Assembly (NCBI GenBank): GCA_043801855.1
Contig: JAZDLQ010000036.1
Coordinates: 1-21,393, forward strand
Source: CAYTWW01 sp043801855
GTDB lineage: Archaea; Nanobdellota; Nanobdellia; Woesearchaeales; GW2011-AR15
Length of the DNA stretch: 21,393 nucleotides
Direction: 5' to 3'
How positions within the stretch are numbered: position 1 is the first letter of the stretch; every line of letters starts with the position of its first letter. The notes under the pieces were generated by a model, which was not told the origin of the DNA, ran no database searches, and saw only the letters and a program-made list of their open reading frames with translations. The translations under genes and the position numbers were made by a program. Below are positions 1 to 7,317 of this stretch, in pieces.

Positions 1-2
1 GA

Positions 3-70
3 GGCGGGGGATGCCCCAGTCGGGGTGCCGAGTAGGGCATTTTACCGCAGTAAAATGACCGTCTCCTGCC
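3..70 (+). other. GC-rich foldable sequence at the left edge, possible structured RNA
   Basis: This segment is much richer in G+C than the DNA beside it and can fold into a closed three-way junction. Bases 3-13 pair with 60-70 as an 11-bp stem that includes several G-U pairs. CCCC at 14-17 pairs with GGGG at 22-25 around a four-base loop. Bases 38-45 pair perfectly with 50-57 around the loop CGCA. I do not recognise a tRNA (there is no T-arm), an SRP or RNase P core, or a known riboswitch. A short frame on the minus strand is also open through it, so a coding fragment or a dispersed repeat cut by the window edge remains possible. Confidence 0.3.
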
Positions 71-126
71 AAAATTGTTGTTAAAAATATCTAAAATAAT
101 TGCATAATAAAGTGATATTGCTACAT

Positions 127-333
127 ATGGTCATCTACTGTGTGTCCTCTCTAGTTGCAATTATTGTGTTTTCAATAACGCTAATTGCGGATATCAAAAA
201 CCTTCCTGAACTTTTTGGACCTGCATTTCTAACGCTGATTTATGGAATCATCGCAGGACATATTGCGGGATTGATAAGCTACTTAATTACTTCACAGATT
301 AAGAATGTTATGCGAGTATCAAGAGGAAGATAA
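127..333 (+). CDS. Small two-TM membrane protein upstream of the HEPN-like gene
   Basis: A protein of about 68 residues (77 if a TTG at 100 is used, with a GTG at 112 as a third option). Two hydrophobic segments are visible, at about residues 2-21 and 30-57, the second rich in glycine and alanine, followed by a short basic tail ending VSRGR. I do not recognise the family. The stop codon is followed after one base by the ATG of the next gene, whose ribosome site GAGG lies inside the end of this gene, so the two are probably translationally coupled. The role is unknown. A membrane partner or antidote for the HEPN-like protein is possible from the pairing alone. No ribosome site supports any of the possible starts. 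Confidence 0.5.
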   Translation: MVIYCVSSLVAIIVFSITLIADIKNLPELFGPAFLTLIYGIIAGHIAGLISYLITSQIKNVMRVSRGR

Positions 334-334
334 T

Positions 335-988
335 ATGACTTCGGAAAAAACTGACGAAGAGAAGATTGTAAAAAATATCGAATCTTACAGGATGCTTAGT
401 GAGACACTAAGTTCTCAACTTAGACCTTTAACTCAATTCTCCGAGCAGATAAATGCACAAATCAATTCCGCTATTGAACCTATGAGGAGGGTTATGGCTC
501 AGATGGATGGTTGGAGCAAAGCGATGTATGAAAGTCTCAAACCAACCTTAGAGATTATTCATCAGATTCAAATTAAATTAAAGGAGAGAAATGATGAAGC
601 TATTAATATCAGAGGGGAGATAGTGACTACCTCAATTGATTTAGATGAGGCTATAGAAGAAATACTTCTCAAAAGATATATCATCAAAGAGCGACATGTA
701 GAAATATCAAACAATCTATTCAATGATGAAGGATGTTCAAGCTTCTTAAAACTGAAAGTGTTGAATAGGTCAGGCCTAATTGAGGAATATGATGGGCTTA
801 AGAAAAAGATACAAACACTATATGAGATTAGGAACCTTGTAGCTCATTCAAAGTATTTTCCTACGGTTGAAACTGTCCAACTCCTTCATAAGGATGGAAT
901 CAAAGATATCCAGACTATGAAAAAAACATTCTATGAACTATTTGGTGAAGTCATACCGATTCTTGAAGCAGTATCAAAGAAACTATAA
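335..988 (+). CDS. HEPN-like protein with coiled-coil N-terminus
   Basis: A 217-residue soluble protein. Roughly residues 1-95 are charged and helical with probable coiled-coil character. The C-terminal half is an all-helical stretch carrying IRNLVAHS, in which R166 and H171 form an R-x4-H motif, the active-site signature of many HEPN ribonucleases (established for the superfamily). Residues just before it (LNRSGLIEEYDGLKKKI) resemble the helix that precedes the catalytic helix in HEPN proteins of RNase toxin and abortive-infection systems. The start at 335 is preferred over an in-frame ATG at 305 because GAGG at 323-326 is well spaced from it and the 305 start would overlap the upstream gene. 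It could be a toxin, a defence effector or a non-catalytic HEPN scaffold. The family call is from the motif only. Confidence 0.6.
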   Translation: MTSEKTDEEKIVKNIESYRMLSETLSSQLRPLTQFSEQINAQINSAIEPMRRVMAQMDGWSKAMYESLKPTLEIIHQIQIKLKERNDEAINIRGEIVTTSIDLDEAIEEILLKRYIIKERHVEISNNLFNDEGCSSFLKLKVLNRSGLIEEYDGLKKKIQTLYEIRNLVAHSKYFPTVETVQLLHKDGIKDIQTMKKTFYELFGEVIPILEAVSKKL

Positions 989-1027
989 TCATCTCTATCT
1001 TCCGGGCATTCATCTTAAATTGACAAC

Positions 1028-1288
1028 CCAACTTGCTTCTTTTCTGGCAGAATCTGGTCAGGTTGCCAAATTCAGGAACCTTAGAAATCGATAGCATCTA
1101 TTATTTTCGAAAATGGCAGAAAATAGAATTTTAAACTGATTTTGTAATATATTAGGCTTGTAGTCCGCTTGTGGACACAAAGTCGCTTGATGGCGTTTTT
1201 GACCATGACTCCGATGCTCTCGAGCCAGAGAATATACCTATGAGTATACCCAAACTTAAAGCTAACAAAATCTGCCAAATCATACAAC
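1028..1288. repeat. Direct repeat element, left copy
   Basis: This segment is a diverged copy of 14892-15153, in the same orientation. Three blocks align with nearly constant spacing: 1030-1072 (about four substitutions in 43 bases, all transitions), 1156-1180 and 1230-1250 (21 bases identical). The first block contains a hairpin-capable sequence at 1046-1067. The block at 1156-1180 contains GTCC...GGAC. The two copies bound the whole sensory gene island. No transposase gene or terminal inverted repeat is visible, so the nature of the element is unknown. Apart from the tiny frame at 1152-1283 and the regulator remnant, I see no other feature between 989 and 1530. Confidence 0.7.
1152..1283 (-). 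CDS. Tiny hydrophobic-peptide ORF inside the left repeat copy
   Basis: A 43-codon frame starting MIWQILLALSLGILIGIFSG and ending VSTSGLQA. It has one strong hydrophobic segment at about residues 3-19. The right repeat copy encodes FALFLGILIGIFTG and, after a frameshift, VSTTGLQA before a stop, with several of the base changes silent. This hints that the frame was once under protein-level selection. The hydrophobic start recalls the N-terminus of archaeal TctA-like membrane proteins, but that is a weak resemblance over about 15 residues. No ribosome site is visible. It may be a decayed gene start and not a working peptide. Confidence 0.3.
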   Translation of the reverse strand: MIWQILLALSLGILIGIFSGSRASESWSKTPSSDFVSTSGLQA

Positions 1289-1409
1289 TTACCTCTGCGG
1301 GAATTTGTATTTAAATTCTTGCTTTTGTAATCTCTATGCAACGATTATGATCTGGTACGTTATATGCTTTGTAGCCTATTTCTAAGAAAGCCACAAAAGT
1401 ATCTCTATT

Positions 1410-1517
1410 TCATTGATATAATATATTGAATTTTTTTAACAAACTCATCTTCAGGATTTCTTTTGTAAGCTCAATAGTGTCAGGCTCATCATCAACTACC
1501 ATAATTGTTTTTGCCAT
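1410..1517 (-). pseudogene. Response-regulator remnant with an internal deletion
   Basis: Thirty-five codons. The first 24 residues match the intact regulator at 12112-12483 (MAKTIMVVDDEP against MTKTIMVVDDEP). They are followed directly by SLLKKFNIL, which matches NLLKKYNIL around residues 93-101 of the intact protein, and then a stop. About 68 codons are therefore missing, including the phospho-acceptor Asp (D55 in the intact copy) and the switch Thr. The alpha5 region with the FKP lysine is lost too. It sits 13 bases behind the histidine kinase gene, exactly where the intact regulator sits behind the second kinase. The N-terminal part is almost identical in DNA to the intact gene, whereas the LLKKFNIL part uses different codons, so the two halves have different histories. 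It cannot receive phosphate. Confidence 0.75.
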
Positions 1518-1530
1518 TTTTAATCCCCCT

Positions 1531-3087
1531 TTATTTTGCTATAGGCATTGTAAAGAAAAAAGTGCTTCCCTTGCCTTCAACTGATTCAAACCAGATTTTG
1601 CCTCCCATGTTTTCGACAAGTCCTTTGCTTAGTGATAATCCTAAGCCTGAGCCTTTCACTTTTCTTGTAATGCTTGCATCAGCCTGGTAAAACTTTGAAA
1701 AGATATTTGATTGCTTATCCTTAGGAATACCTTCTCCTGTGTCCTTTACTTCAAACAGCACAAACTTTCCTTTTTTGGAAACACATAGCGAGATGGTTCC
1801 TTTTTCTGTAAAATGCACAGCATTAATCAGGAGATTTTTCAACACCTGCAGTAGCCTTGCGGAATCAGTATTAATTTTTGGAATATTTTTTTCTATTATG
1901 AAATCCGGCTTAATGCCTTTTTCTTTGATGATTACCTCCATATTTTCTTTGATCTCATTGAATATAGGCTCAACAGTATAAGTTTTAATATCTAAACTAA
2001 GCTTCCCTAAATTTAACCTTGACGAATCAACAATATCTAATATCAGATTGTAAAGCCTGATAGTATTACTATTAATCAATTCAAGGTAATGGATTCTTTT
2101 GTTTTTGTCATTCATTATTTTTGGTTCTCTTAAAAGCTGGCTAAAACCTTTTATGCTCGTCAATGGTGTCTTAAGCTCATGCGCTGCAACTGATATGAAC
2201 TCATCTTTTTCCTTGTCAAGAATAGTCAGTCTCTGGTTAGCTTCCTCAAGCTTTGAATTAGCATTAATAAGGTTTATATCCTTTTGTTCAAGCTCTTTTG
2301 TTCTTTCTTTTACGCTATTCTCAAGATTGGCGGCGTAGTCTTTCATTGTCTTACTTGATTTGTCTAATATTTCAATCATAGAGTTAAATGATCTTGAAAG
2401 GGCGCCTATTTCGTCATCGGAATGAACTTTAATTACATAAGAATAATTCTCATTTGAAACAGCGTCCATGCCCTTATTTATTTCAAAAATCGGAGTAATA
2501 ATTATACTTTTTAATACAAAATAAAGAGCGAATATGAAAAATGTGATAATTAACAGAAACATTAACAATGAGGTTATCAATTCATCATTCAGCTTTTTAT
2601 CAAGGTTCTCTAATGTGATTTCAATCTGGTATGTTCCAATAATCTTACCGGAACTATGTATAGGTGTAGTTACTGTAAGGGTTCTTGATTCATCGGTTTT
2701 GGCAATTGAATTAATAAGAATATCTCGTTTAAAGGAATCAATATTTTCTTTACCGGCAGTTTTTCCTATCTTTTTTTGGTCATTACACACATAAAATCTG
2801 AATTCTTCTTCTTGAGGAATAATCAGGCATATGTCAATAATATCCTGATCCAGCCAAATCTGCTTATGAATTACTGACAATAGCTTATCCACATTAGCAA
2901 GATCTTTCCTGTCTTCTATACTCACATCCAATGAATATGCTGTAGCTTTTGCTTTTTCAATATATATGTTTTTTAGGTCTTTGTCATAGCTTGAAACATA
3001 AATATATACAGAACTAACAAACAATAAAAGGGAAAGAAGCAAAACTATTCCAATTATTTTTACGTGTAAATTAAGTTTCATTATCAT
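1531..3087 (-). CDS. Membrane histidine kinase (extracellular sensor, HAMP, HisKA, HATPase)
   Basis: About 518 residues. TM1 is near residues 8-30, followed by an extracellular sensor of about 135 residues (single-Cache-like by size, not certain), TM2 near 170-197, HAMP near 198-250 and a coiled coil to about 295. The HisKA H-box ISVAAHELKTPLTSI has the phospho-acceptor His near 303. HATPase_c follows with an N-box (NLLINAVHF), G1 (DTGEGIP) and G2 (GSGLGLS). All catalytic motifs are intact. The likely role is autophosphorylation in response to an extracellular ligand or a docked binding protein. ATG 3087 is chosen because GGA lies six bases upstream; a TTG at 3093 is less likely. The last ~20 residues are nearly identical to those of the kinase at 12497-14680. 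Its own regulator is broken, so it probably phosphorylates the intact regulator of the other cluster (inference). Confidence 0.92.
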   Translation of the reverse strand: MIMKLNLHVKIIGIVLLLSLLLFVSSVYIYVSSYDKDLKNIYIEKAKATAYSLDVSIEDRKDLANVDKLLSVIHKQIWLDQDIIDICLIIPQEEEFRFYVCNDQKKIGKTAGKENIDSFKRDILINSIAKTDESRTLTVTTPIHSSGKIIGTYQIEITLENLDKKLNDELITSLLMFLLIITFFIFALYFVLKSIIITPIFEINKGMDAVSNENYSYVIKVHSDDEIGALSRSFNSMIEILDKSSKTMKDYAANLENSVKERTKELEQKDINLINANSKLEEANQRLTILDKEKDEFISVAAHELKTPLTSIKGFSQLLREPKIMNDKNKRIHYLELINSNTIRLYNLILDIVDSSRLNLGKLSLDIKTYTVEPIFNEIKENMEVIIKEKGIKPDFIIEKNIPKINTDSARLLQVLKNLLINAVHFTEKGTISLCVSKKGKFVLFEVKDTGEGIPKDKQSNIFSKFYQADASITRKVKGSGLGLSLSKGLVENMGGKIWFESVEGKGSTFFFTMPIAK

Positions 3088-3123
3088 TGTCAATCCTAGC
3101 CAATAATAAGGGATTACTCTTGA

Positions 3124-3702
3124 TTACCAACTTATATTATATGTACAGGAATCAGCCCCTTTTTTCCTGCACGGCTTAGTATCGTCATGAAGGACTACGG
3201 GTCTGCTGCCTTCAGGTTTGAATTTTAGAGCTACAGACTGGATAATTCCTCTGTCAAATTCACAAGGATAAGGATTATTGCATACCATCTTTGCGGTTTT
3301 GCTGCCTGTTTTCTCATACCCATAGTGGCCTATGCCTTCCTGCATATTCCCTGTTGCCGGATCAAACATAATTCTGCCGTTAAGCCTGTGATTTAGATGA
3401 TAAGCAACATCAATAGAAGAAAGCGCCTGATCTATTGTTTTAATTTGAGGCGGCCACTGGGCATTATCAGGTATTTTTTTACCTATTTCCAACAGTGCCA
3501 GTGAACTAATTTTTTCCCCTATGTTTCTGAATGCATTCAGCCAATTTTGTTGTGAATACCAGTTTCCAGGTTTGGGATTGTTAATCTTGTTGTCAGCCAG
3601 TATCTTTACGGCCATATCCTGTGCAACCATTCCCTTTACAACCGATAAAATCGTCTCTCCGTTTACCTCAACTTGTGTATTAAACGCTTTATATTGTGCC
3701 AT
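3124..3702 (-). CDS. V4R-like cytosolic sensor protein
   Basis: A 192-residue protein with no signal peptide or TM segment. Near the C-terminus CRKKGADSC places two cysteines eight residues apart, the same spacing and G/D pattern as the zinc site of V4R (4-vinyl reductase) domains and of the XylR_N/V4R protein at 8320-8928. Further cysteines at about 141 and 147 could complete a metal site. The N-terminal part contains VEVNGETILSVVKGM, which I cannot assign to a named family. The role is probably small-molecule sensing in the cytosol, next to the histidine kinase gene 36 bases downstream. The start at 3702 is chosen because AGGTG lies six bases upstream and overlaps a GTG at 3711 that would otherwise be a start. 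The ligand is unknown, and the family call is by motif only. Confidence 0.55.
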   Translation of the reverse strand: MAQYKAFNTQVEVNGETILSVVKGMVAQDMAVKILADNKINNPKPGNWYSQQNWLNAFRNIGEKISSLALLEIGKKIPDNAQWPPQIKTIDQALSSIDVAYHLNHRLNGRIMFDPATGNMQEGIGHYGYEKTGSKTAKMVCNNPYPCEFDRGIIQSVALKFKPEGSRPVVLHDDTKPCRKKGADSCTYNISW

Positions 3703-3718
3703 TTTTTTCACCTCTTTA

Positions 3719-4519
3719 TTAATTCATCCATTTTTTCTTTATCTCATCCAATCTGCCGGTTCGTTTCATGTCCCTTAATATCTTGTTTATTTCATCCATC
3801 AAAGCATCATTGCCAAGCTTTGTAACTATGCCATAATATTCCTGGGTAAAAGGCTCGCCGGCAATCATCAGGGAGGAATCTTCTTTTACATAGCCTACTA
3901 ATCCAACATAATCCTCAACCGCTACATCAATTTTTCCGCTGATTAAATCCGGATTTCTTGAAGCGCTATTCTCATAAGATATTACAGTTGATTTGCTGAT
4001 ATTTGGCAAAGAAAGCGTTGCTGACTCACCGGTTGTTCCTTTAAGCACTCCAATTTTTTTGCCTAATAAATCTTCGATACTCTTAATTGAAGGATTATCT
4101 TTTCGAACCATCAATGCCTGGCCACCCTGGAAATAGGGTATGCTAAACAGCATCTCAAGAGATCTTTCAGGAGTAATTGTGATAACAGACATCAGAATAT
4201 CAACATCGCCTTTTTTCACAGCAGTAAACATTTCAGGAAAAGACATCTTCCTAAACTCAACAGAAACCTCAAGCTTAGAAGCAATATCCCTTGCTATTTC
4301 AGTATCATACCCAGCAAAATTTTTGGATTCATCAAGGAATGTTATGTAAGGTATTTCACCATAAGTGCCGACAATTAATTTTCCTCTATCCTTGATATTC
4401 TGAAGCGATTTGTCTGTTATTGTTTGTTCTGGCTTCTGCGATGCTTCTTTTGTGCAGCCTGCCAAAAAAAGCGTTAGTAATGTAAAACAAGCGATATATG
4501 CAAAATATTTATTTTTCAT
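3719..4519 (-). CDS. Amino-acid-binding lipoprotein, SBP family 3
   Basis: A 266-residue family 3 solute-binding protein, exported as a lipoprotein. A hydrophobic signal ends in the lipobox LAGC with Cys22. The family signature appears as GYDTEIARDI near 70. The carboxylate-binding Arg lies in ITITPERS (R119) and the Asp that contacts the ligand amino group lies in VEDY (D203). Both are typical of HisJ/LAO/GlnH-type proteins. The C-terminus FTQEYYGIVTKLGNDALM is nearly identical in the five sibling proteins. GGAGA lies just upstream of the ATG. It is the fourth binding protein of the left transcription unit, between the decarboxylase and the V4R-like gene. No permease or ATPase gene is present, so a sensory role is more likely than uptake, though transport with a distant permease cannot be excluded. 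Confidence 0.9.
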   Translation of the reverse strand: MKNKYFAYIACFTLLTLFLAGCTKEASQKPEQTITDKSLQNIKDRGKLIVGTYGEIPYITFLDESKNFAGYDTEIARDIASKLEVSVEFRKMSFPEMFTAVKKGDVDILMSVITITPERSLEMLFSIPYFQGGQALMVRKDNPSIKSIEDLLGKKIGVLKGTTGESATLSLPNISKSTVISYENSASRNPDLISGKIDVAVEDYVGLVGYVKEDSSLMIAGEPFTQEYYGIVTKLGNDALMDEINKILRDMKRTGRLDEIKKKWMN

Positions 4520-4566
4520 TTTTTCATCTCCTTTTCTTTTTATATTCTATTTTTATTTCAACTCAG

Positions 4567-5661
4567 TTAAATATTTTTCTGAATTAGCTCTAATTCTGTA
4601 ATAAAAGCCATTAACTGTTCCTTTGTTTGGTGAGGCAGGCAAATCACATGAGCCATGTTCTTAAAAACTGCAAGCTCCCATTTCTTGACAATTTGCTCAG
4701 GAGGTTTTTGAAATCTGACTGTAATATAGCTTCGCTCAACACCTGGCCAGCCTATTCTCTTAAGCTCCAACACAAGGAATTCTGCTAATTCATTTGAATA
4801 TTGCACTTGTTTCTTAAAACCCTCTAAACCTATTGTTTTTATCCTGTACCAAAAGACCAATGGCGTAAATGCATCTCTTGATCCGGATAAAGTAGTATCA
4901 TGTGCATTAATGTATTCAATATAATCCTGAAGAGTTTTTACTAGTTCTTTTCGGACCAGGACAACTCCACATGGAATTGGCGAGCCTACGAACTTATGCC
5001 CGCTGACTGAAATGCTGCTTATTTTGCTTCGAAAGTCAAATGGTGCTTCAGATATGAACGGCAGTATCATGCCATAAAGTGCAGCATCAGCATGAATATA
5101 GTAATTTATTTTATTTTTTTCAAGTATGCCCGAGATTTTGCAGACATCATCGACAGCTCCTTTCATAGTTGTGCCGATGTTAGCAACAACAACTGCTGAT
5201 TTATGTTTCTTTATTTTTTTAGTAAAATCTTCATAATCCATTTCACCATTGCTGTTGGATTTAATAATACTGTTTTTCATTCTGAGGAGATGGACGTTTT
5301 TTCTTATGCTGTAATGAGTGTCTTCTGAAAAAAAAACGCTGGCTTTTGGGAGAATTTCTCTTGCAAGGTAAAGCCCATACAAATTTCCTTCAGTGCCTCC
5401 ATTTGTTATATACCCCCAATGATTTTTAATATGAAATAATTCTGCGAAAAATTTCAGCACTTCCCTCTCAAAATCCTTTGTCTGAAGGCAGTATGCAGAT
5501 TTTTCAGAAGGGTCGCCGATATTATTCAATGGAAACTCAAGAAACCTATACAGCGCTGAGTAATCAAAATCAGCATCACTTGGGTATCCTAAAAACATTT
5601 TTTTAAATACATTCAGCTTCCTGTAAAGTGTATCAAGCTTCCTTTCGCAGATTTTATTCAT
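4567..5661 (-). CDS. hdc: PLP-dependent histidine decarboxylase-like enzyme
   Basis: A 364-residue group II decarboxylase, close in length and motifs to the bacterial PLP histidine decarboxylases of the Morganella/Klebsiella type. Visible landmarks are WGYITNGGTEGN near 82-93 (PLP phosphate region), DTHYS near 115 (the His that stacks on PLP), HADAALYG near 190 (Asp to the pyridine nitrogen) and SGHKFVGSPIPCG near 220, with the Schiff-base lysine at about 223. The expected reaction is L-histidine to histamine and CO2. Serine decarboxylases of plants belong to the same subfamily, so another amino-acid substrate is possible. ATG 5661 is used, with GAGG ten bases upstream; TTG 5670 is an alternative. 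The gene lies within the run of amino-acid-binding lipoproteins and has no histidine/histamine antiporter nearby, which is unusual for an acid-resistance decarboxylase. Confidence 0.85.
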   Translation of the reverse strand: MNKICERKLDTLYRKLNVFKKMFLGYPSDADFDYSALYRFLEFPLNNIGDPSEKSAYCLQTKDFEREVLKFFAELFHIKNHWGYITNGGTEGNLYGLYLAREILPKASVFFSEDTHYSIRKNVHLLRMKNSIIKSNSNGEMDYEDFTKKIKKHKSAVVVANIGTTMKGAVDDVCKISGILEKNKINYYIHADAALYGMILPFISEAPFDFRSKISSISVSGHKFVGSPIPCGVVLVRKELVKTLQDYIEYINAHDTTLSGSRDAFTPLVFWYRIKTIGLEGFKKQVQYSNELAEFLVLELKRIGWPGVERSYITVRFQKPPEQIVKKWELAVFKNMAHVICLPHQTKEQLMAFITELELIQKNI

Positions 5662-5691
5662 ATCACGCAAACCTCATTTATCTGGATATTT

Positions 5692-6486
5692 TCATTTAAG
5701 CCACTTATCCTTAATCTCATTTAATTTACCAGTTCTCTTCATATCTCTTAATGCCATGTTTATTTCATCCATCAAAGCGTCATTGCCAAGTTTTGTTGCA
5801 ATTCCATAGAACTCCTGCGTAAATGGCTCTCCTGCAATCATTAATGAAGGTTCTTTTTTTACAAAATTAACTCCTGCAATATAATCGTTGATCATCACAT
5901 CAACTGATTTGTTTTTTAATTCTGAGATTATATCATCTGAATCTAAATAATGATTTACCAATAGAGATTGGTTAACATATTTCATTGCTGCTTCCTCGCC
6001 AGTTGTATCTTTTAGCACGCCAACTTTTTTATTTTTTAAATCTTCCACACTTTTTATTTCCTCATAGCCTTTTCTAATAACCATTACTTGGCCGCCATTA
6101 AAATAAGGTACACTAAACAGCATTTCTTCTGATCTCTCAGATGTTATAGTTATTGAGGATATTGCTAAGTCAATTTCTCCGGATTTTACTGCAGCAAACA
6201 TCTCATCCCAATCGTAATCAATCATTTCCAGAGAAACGCCCATGTCAGTGGCTATTTCTTGTATTATCTCTACATCAATGCCTGCCTCTTTTCCTGATTC
6301 AGTATATAATTCCATTGGATCATAAGGAAAATCTATGCCTACACGCAATTTTCCTCTCTCTTTAACATTCAATAGAGACCTGTCAGAAATTTGTTCCTGT
6401 GTTTTTGCCTGCTCTGTTTTGGCGCATCCTGCAAGGAGCAGCAAAAATAATACAAAAAAAACAATTAATTGCTTAATGTTTCTCAT
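5692..6486 (-). CDS. Amino-acid-binding lipoprotein, SBP family 3
   Basis: A 264-residue family 3 binding protein. The signal peptide ends in LAGC (Cys21). The signature GIDVEIIQEI lies near 69, the ligand-carboxylate Arg in ITITSERS (R118) and the amino-group Asp in INDY (D201). Its mature N-terminus, including AKTEQAKTQEQISDRSLL, is the same as that of the next gene upstream (6512-7306), while the pocket regions differ, which points to recent duplication or gene conversion limited to the ends. The pocket-entry segment is DFPYDPMEL, unlike its siblings, so the ligand probably differs. GGTGA precedes the ATG. It is followed after about 30 bases by the decarboxylase gene. Confidence 0.9.
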   Translation of the reverse strand: MRNIKQLIVFFVLFLLLLAGCAKTEQAKTQEQISDRSLLNVKERGKLRVGIDFPYDPMELYTESGKEAGIDVEIIQEIATDMGVSLEMIDYDWDEMFAAVKSGEIDLAISSITITSERSEEMLFSVPYFNGGQVMVIRKGYEEIKSVEDLKNKKVGVLKDTTGEEAAMKYVNQSLLVNHYLDSDDIISELKNKSVDVMINDYIAGVNFVKKEPSLMIAGEPFTQEFYGIATKLGNDALMDEINMALRDMKRTGKLNEIKDKWLK

Positions 6487-6511
6487 TTTTTCACCTTGAT
6501 ATAAATCAAAA

Positions 6512-7306
6512 CTACTTAAGCCACTTATCCTTAATCTCTTTTAATTTTCCGCTTCTTTTCATATCTCTTACAACTCGGTTTATTTCATCCATCAAAGCGT
6601 CATTGCCAAGCTTTGTTGCAATCCCATAATACTCCTGAGTAAAAGGCTCACCAACAATTTTTATTGAAGAATCGCTTTTTACATAGCCTGAAGCGCCAAT
6701 CAGGTCAGTTACCATTGCATCAAGCGAATTTTTTTTTATATCACTGATTATATCTTGATTAGAAGAATATCCTGCAATTAAAGAGGAGTCTGTGTATTGT
6801 AAAGCTGCTTCCTCGCAGGTTGTCCCTTTCAAAACACCCACTTTTTTGCCTTTCAAATCTTCTGGCGTATTTATGCCAGTGTTATCTTTGCCAACAATAA
6901 TGACCTGCCCTGCATCAAAATAAGGAATGCTAAATAACATTTCTTCTGTTCTCTTGGGTGTAATTGTAATCGCAGATATAACAATATCAACATTTCCTGA
7001 CTTAACATTATCGAATAATTCACCCCAGGCAATCCTTTTAATATCAACAGGAATCTTAAGTTGTGCTGCAATTTCATTTGCTACATCAACATCATAGCCA
7101 ACAAGATTGCCTGAATTATCTATAAGCCTCATCGGAGGAAAATCCGGATCGATACCAATAATCAATTTTCCTCGCTCCTTGACATTCAATAGAGACCTGT
7201 CAGAAATTTGTTCCTGTGTTTTTGCCTGCTCTGTTTTTGCGCATCCTGCAATAAAGAGTGCCATTGCTACTAAACATACTAAATAGTAATAATAATTTTT
7301 TTTCAT
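6512..7306 (-). CDS. Amino-acid-binding lipoprotein, SBP family 3
   Basis: A 264-residue family 3 binding protein with lipobox IAGC (Cys22) and the signature GYDVDVANEI near 70. The binding Arg is in ITITPKRT (R119) and the binding Asp in VTDL (D201). The pocket-entry segment DPDFPPMRL differs from the paralogues. An extra cysteine occurs in GTTCEE, where most siblings have TTGE; the protein at 9056 shares it. The mature N-terminus is nearly identical to that of the downstream paralogue. GGTAA lies ahead of the ATG, and only 11 bases separate this gene from the previous one. The protein is expected on the outer face of the cell membrane. Confidence 0.9.
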   Translation of the reverse strand: MKKNYYYYLVCLVAMALFIAGCAKTEQAKTQEQISDRSLLNVKERGKLIIGIDPDFPPMRLIDNSGNLVGYDVDVANEIAAQLKIPVDIKRIAWGELFDNVKSGNVDIVISAITITPKRTEEMLFSIPYFDAGQVIIVGKDNTGINTPEDLKGKKVGVLKGTTCEEAALQYTDSSLIAGYSSNQDIISDIKKNSLDAMVTDLIGASGYVKSDSSIKIVGEPFTQEYYGIATKLGNDALMDEINRVVRDMKRSGKLKEIKDKWLK

Positions 7307-7317
7307 TTTCCATTACC

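Noticed and set aside
3..70. tRNA or class II tRNA.
   Set aside because: The D-arm-like and GGGGUGCCGAG segments recall tRNA, but there is no T-arm, no correct anticodon loop and the length is wrong.
1081..1341. An 86-codon minus-strand frame across the left repeat copy.
   Set aside because: The matching frame in the right copy is broken by stops. The conserved blocks are better explained by the repeat and by the shorter frame at 1152-1283.
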